The translations under genes were made by a program, and so were the position numbers. A stretch of DNA of 64,000 nt. It comes from Nocardioides sp. AX2bis. Its GTDB lineage: Bacteria; Actinomycetota; Actinomycetes; Propionibacteriales; Nocardioidaceae. The notes below the pieces were generated by a model. It was not told the origin of the DNA, did not search any database, and saw only the letters and a program-made list of their open reading frames with translations. Numbering within the stretch: the stretch's first letter is position 1; each line of letters opens with the position of its first letter. The stretch is taken from the NCBI RefSeq assembly GCF_902506435.1, contig NZ_LR733215.1, positions 274,058 to 338,057 of the forward strand, written 5' to 3'. Of the stretch, positions 8,224-16,257 are shown in pieces.

Positions 8224-9003
8224 TCAGACCGCCGCCTCCTGGGTCGCCACGGCCGTGCTCAGGGCGCGGGCCAGCCGCTGGACCTCCTGGCCCAGGCGCC
8301 CGCTGAGCACGTTGGTCGGCTCGCGCCGGTGCGTGAGGGCGACGGCGGCGGGCAGGCCGTGGGGCAGGCCGCTCACGGGGGCGGCGACACCGGCCAGGCC
8401 GGGGCGCATCTCGTTGTCCTGGACCGCGAAGCCCTGGCGGCGTACGCGCTCCAGCACCGCCTCGAGCGCGGCCAGGTCCCGTGGTCCACGGGGCTGGCCG
8501 TCGTCGAAGGCGGCCGGTGCGGCGTAGAGAGCCCGCAGACGCTCGAGGGGGGTGGCGGCGAGGATCGCGCGGCCCGAGGCGCACAACCGGGCGGGGAGCC
8601 GGGTCGGGCGGGTCAGCAGGGGCGGCATCTGGGTGCCGCGCTCCTCGTGCAGGACCACGATCTCGCGACCCTGGCCGACCGCGAGGTACGCGGAGACGCC
8701 GAGCCGGTCCACGAGCATCGCCAACGGGGTGCGGGCCACGCGCACGAGCAGGTCCTGGCCGGCGAACCCGAGCCCGACCTCCTGGGCGCCGAGGCCGAGG
8801 CCGAAGCGGTGCTCGGCGGCGAAGTGCACGACGAAGCCCTCGTCGACCATGGTGCCGAGCAGGTGGTAGGCCGTGCTGCGGGGCAGGTCGCAGGAGCGCG
8901 CGATGCACTCCAGCGAGACCGGCGTCTGGTGGTCTGCGAGGAAGCGGAGCACGCGCAGGGTCCTGGTGGCGGACGGGACGTGGCTGACCGACATGGTGAT
9001 CAC
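8224..9003 (-). CDS. IclR-family transcriptional regulator
   Basis: A 259-residue protein with the IclR layout: an N-terminal winged helix-turn-helix (TRTLRVLRFLADHQTPVSL..IARSCDLPRSTAYHLLGTMVDEGFV, about residues 13-60) and a C-terminal GAF-like effector domain (about 80-250) with the usual ALAVG/hydrophobic pattern and the LCASGRAILA segment. IclR proteins usually control nearby catabolic genes. The closest metabolic genes are the two CoA-ester lyases at 10.5-12.5 kb, but a secreted-protein gene lies between, so the target is unknown. ATG at 9003 is used; a second ATG three codons in (8994) is equally possible. Confidence 0.9.
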   Translation of the reverse strand: MITMSVSHVPSATRTLRVLRFLADHQTPVSLECIARSCDLPRSTAYHLLGTMVDEGFVVHFAAEHRFGLGLGAQEVGLGFAGQDLLVRVARTPLAMLVDRLGVSAYLAVGQGREIVVLHEERGTQMPPLLTRPTRLPARLCASGRAILAATPLERLRALYAAPAAFDDGQPRGPRDLAALEAVLERVRRQGFAVQDNEMRPGLAGVAAPVSGLPHGLPAAVALTHRREPTNVLSGRLGQEVQRLARALSTAVATQEAAV

Positions 9004-9058
9004 CGTGGAAGTCTTGGAGAGGTGGGAAGCAGCCGCCGGGGTCCGGGACGGCCGGGGG

Positions 9059-9097
9059 GGACCGGGGCGCGCCGTCGTGCTGGGCGCGCCCCGGTCC
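9059..9097. terminator. GC-rich hairpin after choice-of-anchor P gene
   Basis: Perfect 15-base arms GGACCGGGGCGCGCC (9059-9073) and its reverse complement (9083-9097) around a 9-base loop, ending 7 bases beyond the stop of the leftward secreted-protein gene at 9104. No U tract follows, as is usual for actinobacterial terminator hairpins. Confidence 0.75.
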
Positions 9098-9103
9098 GGG
9101 GGG

Positions 9104-10372
9104 TCAGCGTCGGATGACGCCCTTGCCGATCTTGATCCGCGACACGGCGAGGTCCACGGTGGCGAGGTCGCCCTCGACCAGCTGGATCCGCAGGCCGATG
9201 ACCTCGATGCCGTTGCGCGACTTCGTCACGACCTGGGGCGTAATCGAGGCCAGGCCCGGGATCTCGAGGGTGTCACCGGGCGACGGGAGCTCCTGCGCCT
9301 CGCCGTTGGCGATGATCCGGGCGACGCCCGAGGTGGCCTTCTTGGTGACCTTGCCGCCGACCCGCTTGGCCTGGGCCTTCGAGAAGATGCCGTCGATCTG
9401 GAGGGCGCCGTCGGCCAGGGAGATGTCGGCGACGTTCGCGCGCTCGAAGCCGCTGGCGCTCTTGGCCCGGTTGTTGCTGCGCTGGGCCACCTCGAGGGCG
9501 CCCACGTCGACCTGGCCGCCGAGGTCGACCCCGGCGAGGGCGCGCTCCTCGAGCTTGCCCTTGGTGCCGACGCACGGCATCTGGAGCAGGGGGTTGCGAC
9601 CGATCTTGACGTTGTCGTCCACGGCGGTGCCGCGGAGGCCGGCGGCGAAGCCGCTGAAGATACCGGTGCGCACGCCGCGCTCGATGCGGGCGCGGGCGTT
9701 GCCGACGGTGACCTTGGTGTTGGACGGGATCAGCGTGACCTTGAGGCTGCTGGCGAAGGCCTTGGCGACGTCGCCGTTGTCGCGCGTGAGCGGGCGTCCC
9801 AGCTCGAGGGTCACCAGACCGGGGATGGTGACCGGCTGCTGGGGGCTGGGGGCCGGGAAGGTCTGGGCGGGCAGCCCGCCGGCGGGCTGGAAGGTGATCC
9901 GGCCGATGTCGATCTTCGTCGAGGCGTTGAGCTTGCCCTTGCGGGACTCGGTGCGCGCGGTGGAGGTGAGGCCCTTGATGGAGGCCGAGCCGAGCGGGGT
10001 GTCGATCAGCGTGATGTCCGCGATGGTCTCGCGGGCGACCGAGGCGTACAGGCCCTTGGCCGGCTTCGCGATCGTGGAAAGAGCCGTAGTGGCGGCGCCG
10101 ACGCTGAGCGAGGTGCCGGGCACGGTGGCGTCGGCGATGTTGTTGCCGCGGCGGATGTTGCCGAGGTTGGTGCAGCTGAGCACCTTGCCGGCGGTCTTGG
10201 CGGAGTCCGCCGGGACGTCGCCGCCGATCAGCTTGGTGCCGAAGCCGGAGGCGTAGAAGGCGAACGGGGTGGGCTTGACCTTGGCCTTGGCAGCCGAGGC
10301 AGGAGACGCGCCGCCGGCGTAGGCCAGGCCCAGCAGGGCTAGTGAGAGCAGCAGAACGGTGAGACGTCGCAC
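9104..10372 (-). CDS. Secreted choice-of-anchor P family protein
   Basis: A 422-residue exported protein with a clear Sec signal peptide (MRRLTVLLLSLALLGLAYAGGASPASA, cleavage probably after ASA near residue 27). The mature part is strand-rich, with repeated stretches of the form ...A.IT.I..A.TTA.T..., and fits actinobacterial proteins labelled choice-of-anchor P, a repeated beta domain of unknown role found in surface or secreted proteins. No C-terminal membrane anchor or sortase motif is present here, so it is probably released or loosely bound. A strong hairpin follows the stop, and an inverted repeat at 10421-10442 lies in its upstream region. Function unknown. Confidence 0.75.
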   Translation of the reverse strand: MRRLTVLLLSLALLGLAYAGGASPASAAKAKVKPTPFAFYASGFGTKLIGGDVPADSAKTAGKVLSCTNLGNIRRGNNIADATVPGTSLSVGAATTALSTIAKPAKGLYASVARETIADITLIDTPLGSASIKGLTSTARTESRKGKLNASTKIDIGRITFQPAGGLPAQTFPAPSPQQPVTIPGLVTLELGRPLTRDNGDVAKAFASSLKVTLIPSNTKVTVGNARARIERGVRTGIFSGFAAGLRGTAVDDNVKIGRNPLLQMPCVGTKGKLEERALAGVDLGGQVDVGALEVAQRSNNRAKSASGFERANVADISLADGALQIDGIFSKAQAKRVGGKVTKKATSGVARIIANGEAQELPSPGDTLEIPGLASITPQVVTKSRNGIEVIGLRIQLVEGDLATVDLAVSRIKIGKGVIRR

Positions 10373-10420
10373 GGGGGATCCTCCTCGGGTCGGCCGTGCG
10401 GGGGCACGGCCAAGGGCTGA

Positions 10421-10442
10421 TCAGAGGAGTGGTCTCCTCTGA
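10421..10442. other. Short hairpin upstream of secreted-protein gene
   Basis: TCAGAGGAG and CTCCTCTGA form a perfect 9-base inverted repeat around TGGT, about 50 bases upstream of the secreted-protein start and about 130 bases downstream of the CoA-lyase stop on the same strand. It could be an operator, a 5' UTR hairpin or a terminator for the upstream lyase pair. The rest of the ~200-base spacer shows nothing else I can name. Confidence 0.5.
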
Positions 10443-10572
10443 GCAGACCGTAGGTCCCAGGTCCCGTGCCGTCAGGGGTTCTTCCTCCAAGTCCCGGTGA
10501 CGAGACAAGAGCGGGCTGAAGCACCCTCAGGGATGAGGGAGGTGCCCCGCGCCCGGTCGGCCGGAGGAGGCG

Positions 10573-11451
10573 TCAGCGGCCGGTCGACACCGCGTCGTGC
10601 AGCGCCAGCGTGCGGCGCGCGGACTCTACGTGGAGGTTCTCGACCATCCGGCCGCGGTAGGTGACCACACCCGAGCCGGCCCCCTGCTCCCAGGCCTCGA
10701 GGACGCCGTGGGCGTCCTCGACGGCCTCCGGGGAGGGTGAGAAGGCCTCGTTGGCCCCGGCGACCTGGCCGGGGTGGATCAGGGTCTTGCCGTCGAAGCC
10801 CATCTCGCGGCCCTGGCGACACTCGGCGAGGAAGCCGTCGGTGTCCTTGACGTCGTTGTAGACCCCGTCGAGGATCACCCGCCCGGTCGCCCGGGCGGCC
10901 AGCAGCGCGAGGGAGAGTCCGGTCAGCAGGGGGCCACGGCCGGGGACGTGCTCGGCATACAGCTCCTTGACCAGGTCGTTGGTGCCCATCACCAGGACGG
11001 TGAGGCGCTCGGAGGCGGCCGCGATCTCCTCGGCGTGCAGCATCGCGCGCGGCGTCTCGACCATCGCCCACAGGGTCGTGCGGTCGGGGGCGCCGTGGCG
11101 CTCGAGGGCGTCGGCGAGCGCGTGCACGGCGCCCGCGCTGTCGACCTTCGGCACCACGATCGCATCGGGGCCGGCCGCGCAGGCCGCGGCGAGGTCGTCG
11201 TCGTGCCAGGCCGTGTCGGCGCCGTTGACGCGGATCGTCAGCTCCCGGTGCCCGTACGCGCCCGAGCCGGCCGCGGCGCAGGCGGCCTCGCGGGCCGCGG
11301 CCTTGGCGTCGGGGGCCACGGCGTCCTCGAGGTCGAGGATCAGGGCGTCGCAGTCGAGGTCCTTGGCCTTCTCCAGCGCCCGGGCGTTGGAGGAGGGCAT
11401 GTAGAGGACCGAGCGGCGGGGGCGGAGCAGCTCCTGCTCGCCGGCGCTCAC
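10573..11451 (-). CDS. CoA-ester lyase/thioesterase, Mcl2-like (HpcH/HpaI-CitE superfamily)
   Basis: About 292 residues starting at a GTG (11451) that overlaps the TGA of the preceding gene as GTGA, a sign of translational coupling. The sequence carries the CitE-type signatures RRSVLYMPSSNARALEKA near the N-terminus, LILDLEDAVAPDAKAAAR (Mg-binding acidic residues), IVVPKVDSA and MVETPRAMLHAEEI, and GFDGKTLIHPGQV. Length and N-terminal motif resemble (3S)-malyl-CoA thioesterase (Mcl2) or CitE-like lyases rather than malyl-CoA lyase itself. Paired with the Mcl1-like gene it could act at the end of the ethylmalonyl-CoA pathway or in C5-dicarboxylate breakdown. The precise substrate is inferred. 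Confidence 0.85.
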   Translation of the reverse strand: MSAGEQELLRPRRSVLYMPSSNARALEKAKDLDCDALILDLEDAVAPDAKAAAREAACAAAGSGAYGHRELTIRVNGADTAWHDDDLAAACAAGPDAIVVPKVDSAGAVHALADALERHGAPDRTTLWAMVETPRAMLHAEEIAAASERLTVLVMGTNDLVKELYAEHVPGRGPLLTGLSLALLAARATGRVILDGVYNDVKDTDGFLAECRQGREMGFDGKTLIHPGQVAGANEAFSPSPEAVEDAHGVLEAWEQGAGSGVVTYRGRMVENLHVESARRTLALHDAVSTGR

Positions 11452-12548
11452 GCCGACGCCCCGGCGGCCGGGATGGCGTCGTACTGCGCCTTGAGGTCGG
11501 GGTCGATCGCGCCGAGCTGGTCGGCGAGGTCGACCATCACCAGGCACTGCTTGAGGGACGCGTCGTCCTCCATCTTGCCGTCGAGCATCACCGCACCGGT
11601 GCCGTCGCCCATCGCGGCCACCACCCGGCGGGCGTGGGCGACGTCCTCGACGCTCGGGCTGAAGACGCGGCGCGCGATGTCGACCTGCTTGGGGTGGAGG
11701 GTCCAGGTGCCGACGCAGCCGAGCAGGAAGGCGTTGCGGAACTGGTCCTCGCAGGCCACGGTGTCGGCGATGTCGCCGAACGGGCCGTAGTAGGGGGAGA
11801 GGCCGTGCATCGCGCAGGCGTCGACCATCCGGGCGATCGTGTAGTGCCACAGGTCCTGCTGGTAGGTCGTCCGGGCGGCGCCGATCGCCTCGGGGCTGCC
11901 GTCGGCGGGGTCCTGGCGGACGAGGTAGCCCGGGTGGCCGCCGCCGACGCGGGTGGTCTTCATCCGCCGATCGGCGGCGAGGTCGGCCGGGCCGAGGGAG
12001 AGCCCCTGCATCCGGGGGCTGGCCGCGCAGATCTCCTCGATGTCGGCCACGCCGCGCGCGGTCTCGAGGATCGCGTGGACCAGGATCGGGTGGTCGAGGC
12101 CGGCCTTGGCCTCGAGCTGGGCCAGCAGCCGGTCGACGTAGTGGATGTCCTCCGCGCCCTCGACCTTGGGGACCATGACCACGTCGAGCTTGTGCCCGAT
12201 CGCGGGCACCAGGGTGGTCAGGTCGTCGAGCGCCCAGGGGCTGTCGAGGGCGTTGACCCGGGTCCACAACTGGCTGCGTCCGTCGGGCCCGCCGAGGCCC
12301 TCGGTCTCCTGCGCGATCCGCACCAGGCCCTCGCGGGCGGCGACCTTGTTGTCGGCCTTGACGGCGTCCTCGAGGTTGCCGAGGAGGACGTCAACGGTGC
12401 CGACCATCCCGGGCACCTTGCCGGCCATCTTGGCGTTGCTCGGGTCGAAGAAGTGGATGGCGCGGCTGGGCCGGGCCGGGACCTCGCGGACCGGCATGGG
12501 CGCACCCACGGCCAGCGGGCGGAAGAAGTCCTTGGCGCTGCGTGACAT
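11448..12548 (-). CDS. Malyl-CoA / beta-methylmalyl-CoA lyase-like protein (Mcl1-like)
   Basis: A 366-residue HpcH/HpaI-CitE superfamily protein. It keeps the acidic magnesium site (LGNLEDAVKADNK), VVMVPKVEGAEDI, the ILETARGVADIEEI helix, SLGPADLAADRRMKTT, and the C-terminal GPFGDIADTVACEDQF and TWTLHPKQVDIARRVFSPS segments, the order seen in malyl-CoA lyases of the ethylmalonyl-CoA pathway. These enzymes cleave malyl-CoA to glyoxylate and acetyl-CoA, or beta-methylmalyl-CoA to glyoxylate and propionyl-CoA. It is ~45 residues longer than the Rhodobacter enzyme. A TAGGTT hexamer lies 7 bases before the ATG, so the mRNA is probably leaderless. It is the first gene of a two-gene operon. Confidence 0.85.
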   Translation of the reverse strand: MSRSAKDFFRPLAVGAPMPVREVPARPSRAIHFFDPSNAKMAGKVPGMVGTVDVLLGNLEDAVKADNKVAAREGLVRIAQETEGLGGPDGRSQLWTRVNALDSPWALDDLTTLVPAIGHKLDVVMVPKVEGAEDIHYVDRLLAQLEAKAGLDHPILVHAILETARGVADIEEICAASPRMQGLSLGPADLAADRRMKTTRVGGGHPGYLVRQDPADGSPEAIGAARTTYQQDLWHYTIARMVDACAMHGLSPYYGPFGDIADTVACEDQFRNAFLLGCVGTWTLHPKQVDIARRVFSPSVEDVAHARRVVAAMGDGTGAVMLDGKMEDDASLKQCLVMVDLADQLGAIDPDLKAQYDAIPAAGASA

Positions 12549-12610
12549 GGCGCGGAACCTAGCAGCGCGGCGGGGTGCGCGGCTGTGACCGATCTAACCG
12601 GGCGGCTCCC

Positions 12611-13204
12611 TCAGCGGGCGCGCCGCTGCCACCACCGGCGCCGCGGGGGTCGTGCGGCGTCCTCGGCGGCGCGGCGGGCGGCCAGCTCGGCGGTCCGGGC
12701 GGCCCGGCGCCCGCGCCAGCCGGCGAGGGTCTCCTCGACGTCGCGCGGCATCGTGATCAGCGGCGGGGTGCCGTCGGCGGGGGTGTAACGGGCCCGGATG
12801 ACGCGGGCGTTGAACTCCTCGACCTCGCGCCGGACCTCCCTCTCCACCGCCAGCGCGTCCAGCCGCTCGTCGAGCGCCGCGTCGTCCTTGCGCAGCTGCA
12901 GGCTGGCCGGCAGGACGGTGATGTTCTCCCGCTCGACCAGCCGCTTGAGCCACCAGTCCGGGTCGTGCGACTGGCCCAGGTCCCGGATCGGCCGTCCCGC
13001 GCCGGGCAGGTCGTCGAAGTCGCCGCGCTCCATCGCGATCCGCAGCTGCTCCTCGACCCAGGTCTGCTGCTGCTGGATCCGCATCGCGGCGGCGGACCGC
13101 CCGGTCCGGGCGTCCTTGTGCGAGGAGTGACGCCCGCGCTGCTCGTCGCCCTCGGCGCGAGCGAGGCGGTCACCGAGGTCGAAGTCGTCGGGAGCCTGGC
13201 TCAT
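12611..13204 (-). CDS. DUF1992 (DnaJ-C28-like conserved domain) protein
   Basis: A 197-residue soluble, highly charged protein. The central part (WVEEQLRIAMERGDFDDLPGAGRPIRDL, about residues 50-77) is the DUF1992 signature shared with the conserved region of DnaJ homologue subfamily C member 28; it continues with DWWLKRLVERENI and a helical region. There is no J domain or HPD motif, so it is not itself a co-chaperone. The C-terminus is Arg/Ala-rich and ends with RRRWWQRRAR. Function is unknown. A TAGGCT hexamer lies 9 bases upstream of the ATG, compatible with a leaderless or very short leader. Confidence 0.85.
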   Translation of the reverse strand: MSQAPDDFDLGDRLARAEGDEQRGRHSSHKDARTGRSAAAMRIQQQQTWVEEQLRIAMERGDFDDLPGAGRPIRDLGQSHDPDWWLKRLVERENITVLPASLQLRKDDAALDERLDALAVEREVRREVEEFNARVIRARYTPADGTPPLITMPRDVEETLAGWRGRRAARTAELAARRAAEDAARPPRRRWWQRRAR

Positions 13205-13248
13205 CTCGCGTCCAGCCTACGACGGCCGCCGCCCCGGGCAACCCCCGC

Positions 13249-13314
13249 CGAGGTGACGCTTGCGGACAGTCGAGGTGACGCTTGCGGACAGCCGAGGTGA
13301 CGCTCGCGGACAGC
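13249..13314 (+). repeat. Array of three 22-bp units, array A
   Basis: Three contiguous 22-base units of the form CGAGGTGACGCTTGCGGACA + GT/GC, at 13249-13270, 13271-13292 and 13293-13314, nearly identical. It sits 5 bases beyond the stop of the exporter-like membrane gene. Matching three-unit arrays occur at 14091-14156 (opposite orientation) and 19788-19853. Confidence 0.92.
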
Positions 13315-13319
13315 CCTCC

Positions 13320-14021
13320 TCACCCGCCGGCGGCCAGGCCGGGCAGGACGAGGAAGCGGCCCGACGCGACCCACCAGGCGACGTCCAGCGCCAGCACCCC
13401 GCCGGCGAGCACCAGCGCCAGCGTCCCGGCAGCCGCCAGCAGCGGGCGCCAGCGGGCGAGGACGCGCTGGAACCACGCCACCGCCCCCTCGTGCCGTCCC
13501 CGCAGCACGGCCGCGGCGAGGACGACGAGCGGCAGCTGGCTGACCACGATCCAGAGCACGTGGGCGGTCACGGTGGTCGCTGCGGAGCCGTCGCGACCGG
13601 CCAGCACCACCAGCGCGACGAAGGTCGGGTCGAGCACGGCAGTGAGCGCGAACCCGGCGCCCAGGACCGCCAGGCCGGCCCCACCCGTACGGCCCCCGCC
13701 CGGCCGCGGCGGGCGTGCGTCGGGCCGGCGCCACCGCACCGCCGCCCACGACAGCAGCGCCACCGCGACCGACAGCTCGATCAGCGCCGCAGCGCCGTCC
13801 GGCGGCACGAGCCGGGTCCAGGCGAACCCGTCGAGCTGCCTGCCCAGCGTCATGGACAGCAGCACGCCCCACCCGGCGGTGCCGAGCAGCACGACGGCGG
13901 CGAAGACCAGCACGTGCCGTTCGCGTGCGCCTGCCGCGAGGGCCGCGACCGCGATCGCGGCGCCCGCCGGGTCCAGCCCGGCCACGCCGAGGGTCGCGGC
14001 GGCAAGGAGCACGTCGAGCAC
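13320..14021 (-). CDS. Polytopic membrane protein, possibly Sap/LysE-like exporter
   Basis: A 233-residue protein with about six hydrophobic segments (roughly 1-25, 35-58, 75-95, 112-135, 145-170, 195-222) and short loops. Size and the N-terminal small-residue-rich helix resemble the Sap (sulfolipid-addressing)/LysE exporter superfamily, but no signature residue confirms it. The GTG start at 14021 is preceded by TAGCCT with a 6-base gap, so a leaderless transcript is likely. The gene is flanked on both sides by 22-bp-unit arrays in opposite orientation (13249-13314 and 14091-14156), which sets it apart from its neighbours. Confidence 0.65.
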   Translation of the reverse strand: MLDVLLAAATLGVAGLDPAGAAIAVAALAAGARERHVLVFAAVVLLGTAGWGVLLSMTLGRQLDGFAWTRLVPPDGAAALIELSVAVALLSWAAVRWRRPDARPPRPGGGRTGGAGLAVLGAGFALTAVLDPTFVALVVLAGRDGSAATTVTAHVLWIVVSQLPLVVLAAAVLRGRHEGAVAWFQRVLARWRPLLAAAGTLALVLAGGVLALDVAWWVASGRFLVLPGLAAGG

Positions 14022-14090
14022 GCACGCAGGCTAGCGACCACTCAGCCAGGCCGACTCCCACGACCGGCTGGGGTGACGAGGTCGGGGCCG

Positions 14091-14156
14091 GCTGTCCGGA
14101 ACGGTCATCTCGAGGCGCCGCGAGCGTCATCTCGGCTGTCCGCGAGCGTCATCTCG
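14091..14156 (-). repeat. Array of three 22-bp units, array B (inverted)
   Basis: Read on the minus strand, three contiguous 22-base units CGAGATGACGCTCGCGGACA..., CGAGATGACGCTCGCGGCGC..., CGAGATGACCGTTCCGGACA... It overlaps the last codons and stop of the nitroreductase gene (stop 14149-14151). Its unit order and sequence are closest to array C at 19788-19853. Confidence 0.9.
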
Positions 14157-14772
14157 GCCAGGAGCCGCGGTGGACGACCTCGTCGGGGGGACGGCGGCGG
14201 CGGCGCGAGGGCGACCCCGCGGCGGTGGCGGCGCTCGCGGTCGGGTCGGGGTGGCCCAGGGCGACCACGCCGACCGGCTCGTGGTCGTCGGGGATCGCGA
14301 AGGCTGCGCGGACGGCGTCGTACCGCTCCCGGGGGATGCCGAAGAAGCAGGCGCCGAGGCCCTCGTCGACCGCCGTCAGCAGGACCAGCAGCGAGGCCAT
14401 CGCGGTGTCGAGGTGCCAGTAGGGCATCGCCCAGCGGTCGGGGTCGCGGTCGGTCCAGCCCTTGTCGGGCTCGGCGTAGCGGTCGAGGTAGGCCGCGCGG
14501 CTGCTGCACGGCACGACCAGCACCGGCGCGGTCATCATCCCCGCGAGCCAGCGCCCGGGGGAGGCCAGGCCGGCCGGGTCGACGCAGGCCTCCCAGTAGC
14601 GCCGGACGTCGGCGGGGGTGTCGAGGACGAGGAACCCCCAGCCCTGCGTGAACCCGGCGCTCGGGGCGCGGGTGGCGTGGTCCAGCGCCCGGTCCACGAC
14701 GGCCGGGTCGACCGGCTCGTCGGTGAAGCGCCGCACCATCCGCCGCCGACGGACGACCTCGTGCAGCTCCAC
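14149..14772 (-). CDS. Nitroreductase-family FMN oxidoreductase
   Basis: A 207-residue protein with the nitroreductase fold pattern: VVRRRRMVRRFTDEPVDPAVV (FMN-phosphate-binding Arg residues near the N-terminus), ATRAPSAGFTQGWGFLVL, a central helix HLDTAMASLLVLLTAVDEGLGACFFGI, and VGVVALGHPDP near the C-terminus. Such enzymes reduce nitroaromatics, quinones or flavins with NAD(P)H; the natural substrate is unknown. The C-terminal tail (after ~180) is Arg/Pro-rich and its final codons come from the 22-bp repeat array, suggesting the repeat has altered the gene end. The GTG start is 7 bases after TAGGCT, so it is probably leaderless, and divergent from the P450 gene. Confidence 0.88.
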   Translation of the reverse strand: MELHEVVRRRRMVRRFTDEPVDPAVVDRALDHATRAPSAGFTQGWGFLVLDTPADVRRYWEACVDPAGLASPGRWLAGMMTAPVLVVPCSSRAAYLDRYAEPDKGWTDRDPDRWAMPYWHLDTAMASLLVLLTAVDEGLGACFFGIPRERYDAVRAAFAIPDDHEPVGVVALGHPDPTASAATAAGSPSRRRRRPPDEVVHRGSWPR

Positions 14773-14779
14773 GCGCCCC

Positions 14780-14804
14780 AGCCTAGGCGCCGTACTCCTA
14801 GTAT
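14780..14804. promoter_or_regulatory. Back-to-back leaderless promoters (nitroreductase / P450)
   Basis: On the minus strand TAGGCT (14780-14785) sits 7 bases from the nitroreductase GTG. On the plus strand TAGTAT (14799-14804) sits 6 bases from ATG 14811. Both -10-like hexamers place transcription starts at the start codons. Only 38 bases separate the two genes, so shared control is likely. Confidence 0.6.
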
Positions 14805-14810
14805 GTGGAG

Positions 14811-16247
14811 ATGGTGAGCGTCGATCTCCCGCCCGGCCTGCCCGACACCACCGGGGAGACCCGGCACCGGTTCACGGTGATGCGCCCGACCGGAGGTGAG
14901 GAACCCCGGGTCGGCGACGACGGCCTGCCCCCGGGTCCGCGGTGGCCGGCGATCCTGCAGACCGTCGCGCTGCTGCGCTTCCGGCACCGCTTCCACCCCT
15001 GGCTGGCTCGCCGGTACGGCGACCGGTTCACGGTGCGGCTCGTCCCGGGCGGGCAGCCGCTGGTGCTCTTCACCCGGCCCGAGGACGTCCGGGAGGTCTT
15101 CGCCGCCGACCCGGCGGTCTTCCACGCCGGGCGCGCCAACGGCATCCTCGGCCCGATCATGGGCCAGCACTCGCTGCTGCTCCAGGACGGTGCGGAGCAC
15201 CAGCGGGCCCGCAAGCTGCTGATGCCGGCCTTCAACGGCCAGGCCCTGCACGGCTACCGCGCCCTGGTCCGCGACATCGCCCGCGCCGAGGTCGACGACT
15301 GGTCCGACGGCGACGAGCTGGCCACCCTGGACCGGACGAACGCGGTGACCCTCGAGGTCATCCTGCGGGTGGTCTTCGGCGTCACCGACGAGCGGCGGCT
15401 GGCCGCGCTCCGGCCCCGGGTCAACGCCACGGTCGACGTCAGCCCGGCGGTCCTGCTCGGCTGGAGCTACCCCGTGCTGCAGCGGTTCGGGCTGTGGCGG
15501 CGCACCGTCCAGACCCAGCACGAGCTCGACCGGCTGCTGTTCGCCGAGGTCCGCGAGCGCCGCGACGCCGCCGACCTCGACCAGCGCGCCGACGTGCTGT
15601 CCCGTCTCGTGCGCGCCAGCCGGGAGGCCGAGCTCGAGGGGCGTACGGCCGACGTCCTGGGCGACACCGAGCTGCGCGACCAGCTGATCACCCTGCTGCT
15701 CGCCGGCCACGAGACGACCGCCAGCGCGCTGGCGTGGGCGCTGTGGGAGCTCGGCCGCGACGAGGACCTGCTCGCCCGCTCGACCGCCGCGGCCCGCGCC
15801 GGGACCGAGGACGACCGGGACGTCGAGGCCGACGCCTGGCTGGAGGCGGTGGTCAAGGAGTCGATGCGGCTGCACCCGATCATCCCGATCGTGAACCGCA
15901 CCCTGGTCGAGCCGGCCACGATCAACGGCCTCGACCTGGCCGCGGGGGTCACCGTCGGTCCCTCGATCGTGGTCAGCCACGCGCGCTCGGAGGCGTTCGA
16001 CGACCCCGCTGCGTTCCGGCCCGACCGCTTCGTCGGCACCAACCCGGCGCCCAACACCTGGATCCCCTTCGGCGGCGGCGTGCGGCGCTGCATCGGGGCC
16101 GGCTTCTCGCTGATGGAGGGCGTCGAGGTGCTGCGCGCGGTGCTCGCGACCTACGACGTGGAGGCGGTCGGCCCGGACCGGCCGAAGGTCCGCAACATCA
16201 CCAGCGTCCCGCGCGACGGGGCCCGGGTCCGGCTCCGGCGTCGGTGA
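14811..16247 (+). CDS. Cytochrome P450 monooxygenase
   Basis: A 478-residue soluble haem monooxygenase. Visible motifs: I-helix oxygen-binding LLLAGHETTASALAWAL (about residue 300), K-helix ESMRLHP (ExxR, about 350), a PERF-like RPDRF, and the haem loop FGGGVRRCIGAGF with the axial cysteine at residue 427. Spacing and length are normal for a class I bacterial P450 that receives electrons from separate ferredoxin/reductase partners, none of which are adjacent. The sequence most resembles CYP110/CYP4-like bacterial enzymes acting on hydrophobic substrates, but the substrate is unknown. ATG 14811 is chosen because TAGTAT lies exactly 6 bases upstream; GTG 14805 and GTG 14814 are alternatives. 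Confidence 0.93.
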   Translation: MVSVDLPPGLPDTTGETRHRFTVMRPTGGEEPRVGDDGLPPGPRWPAILQTVALLRFRHRFHPWLARRYGDRFTVRLVPGGQPLVLFTRPEDVREVFAADPAVFHAGRANGILGPIMGQHSLLLQDGAEHQRARKLLMPAFNGQALHGYRALVRDIARAEVDDWSDGDELATLDRTNAVTLEVILRVVFGVTDERRLAALRPRVNATVDVSPAVLLGWSYPVLQRFGLWRRTVQTQHELDRLLFAEVRERRDAADLDQRADVLSRLVRASREAELEGRTADVLGDTELRDQLITLLLAGHETTASALAWALWELGRDEDLLARSTAAARAGTEDDRDVEADAWLEAVVKESMRLHPIIPIVNRTLVEPATINGLDLAAGVTVGPSIVVSHARSEAFDDPAAFRPDRFVGTNPAPNTWIPFGGGVRRCIGAGFSLMEGVEVLRAVLATYDVEAVGPDRPKVRNITSVPRDGARVRLRRR

Positions 16248-16257
16248 GGTCGCGCGG

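Noticed and set aside
13249..13314. CRISPR array
   Set aside because: The 22-bp units are contiguous with no spacers, only three per site, and no cas genes are present.
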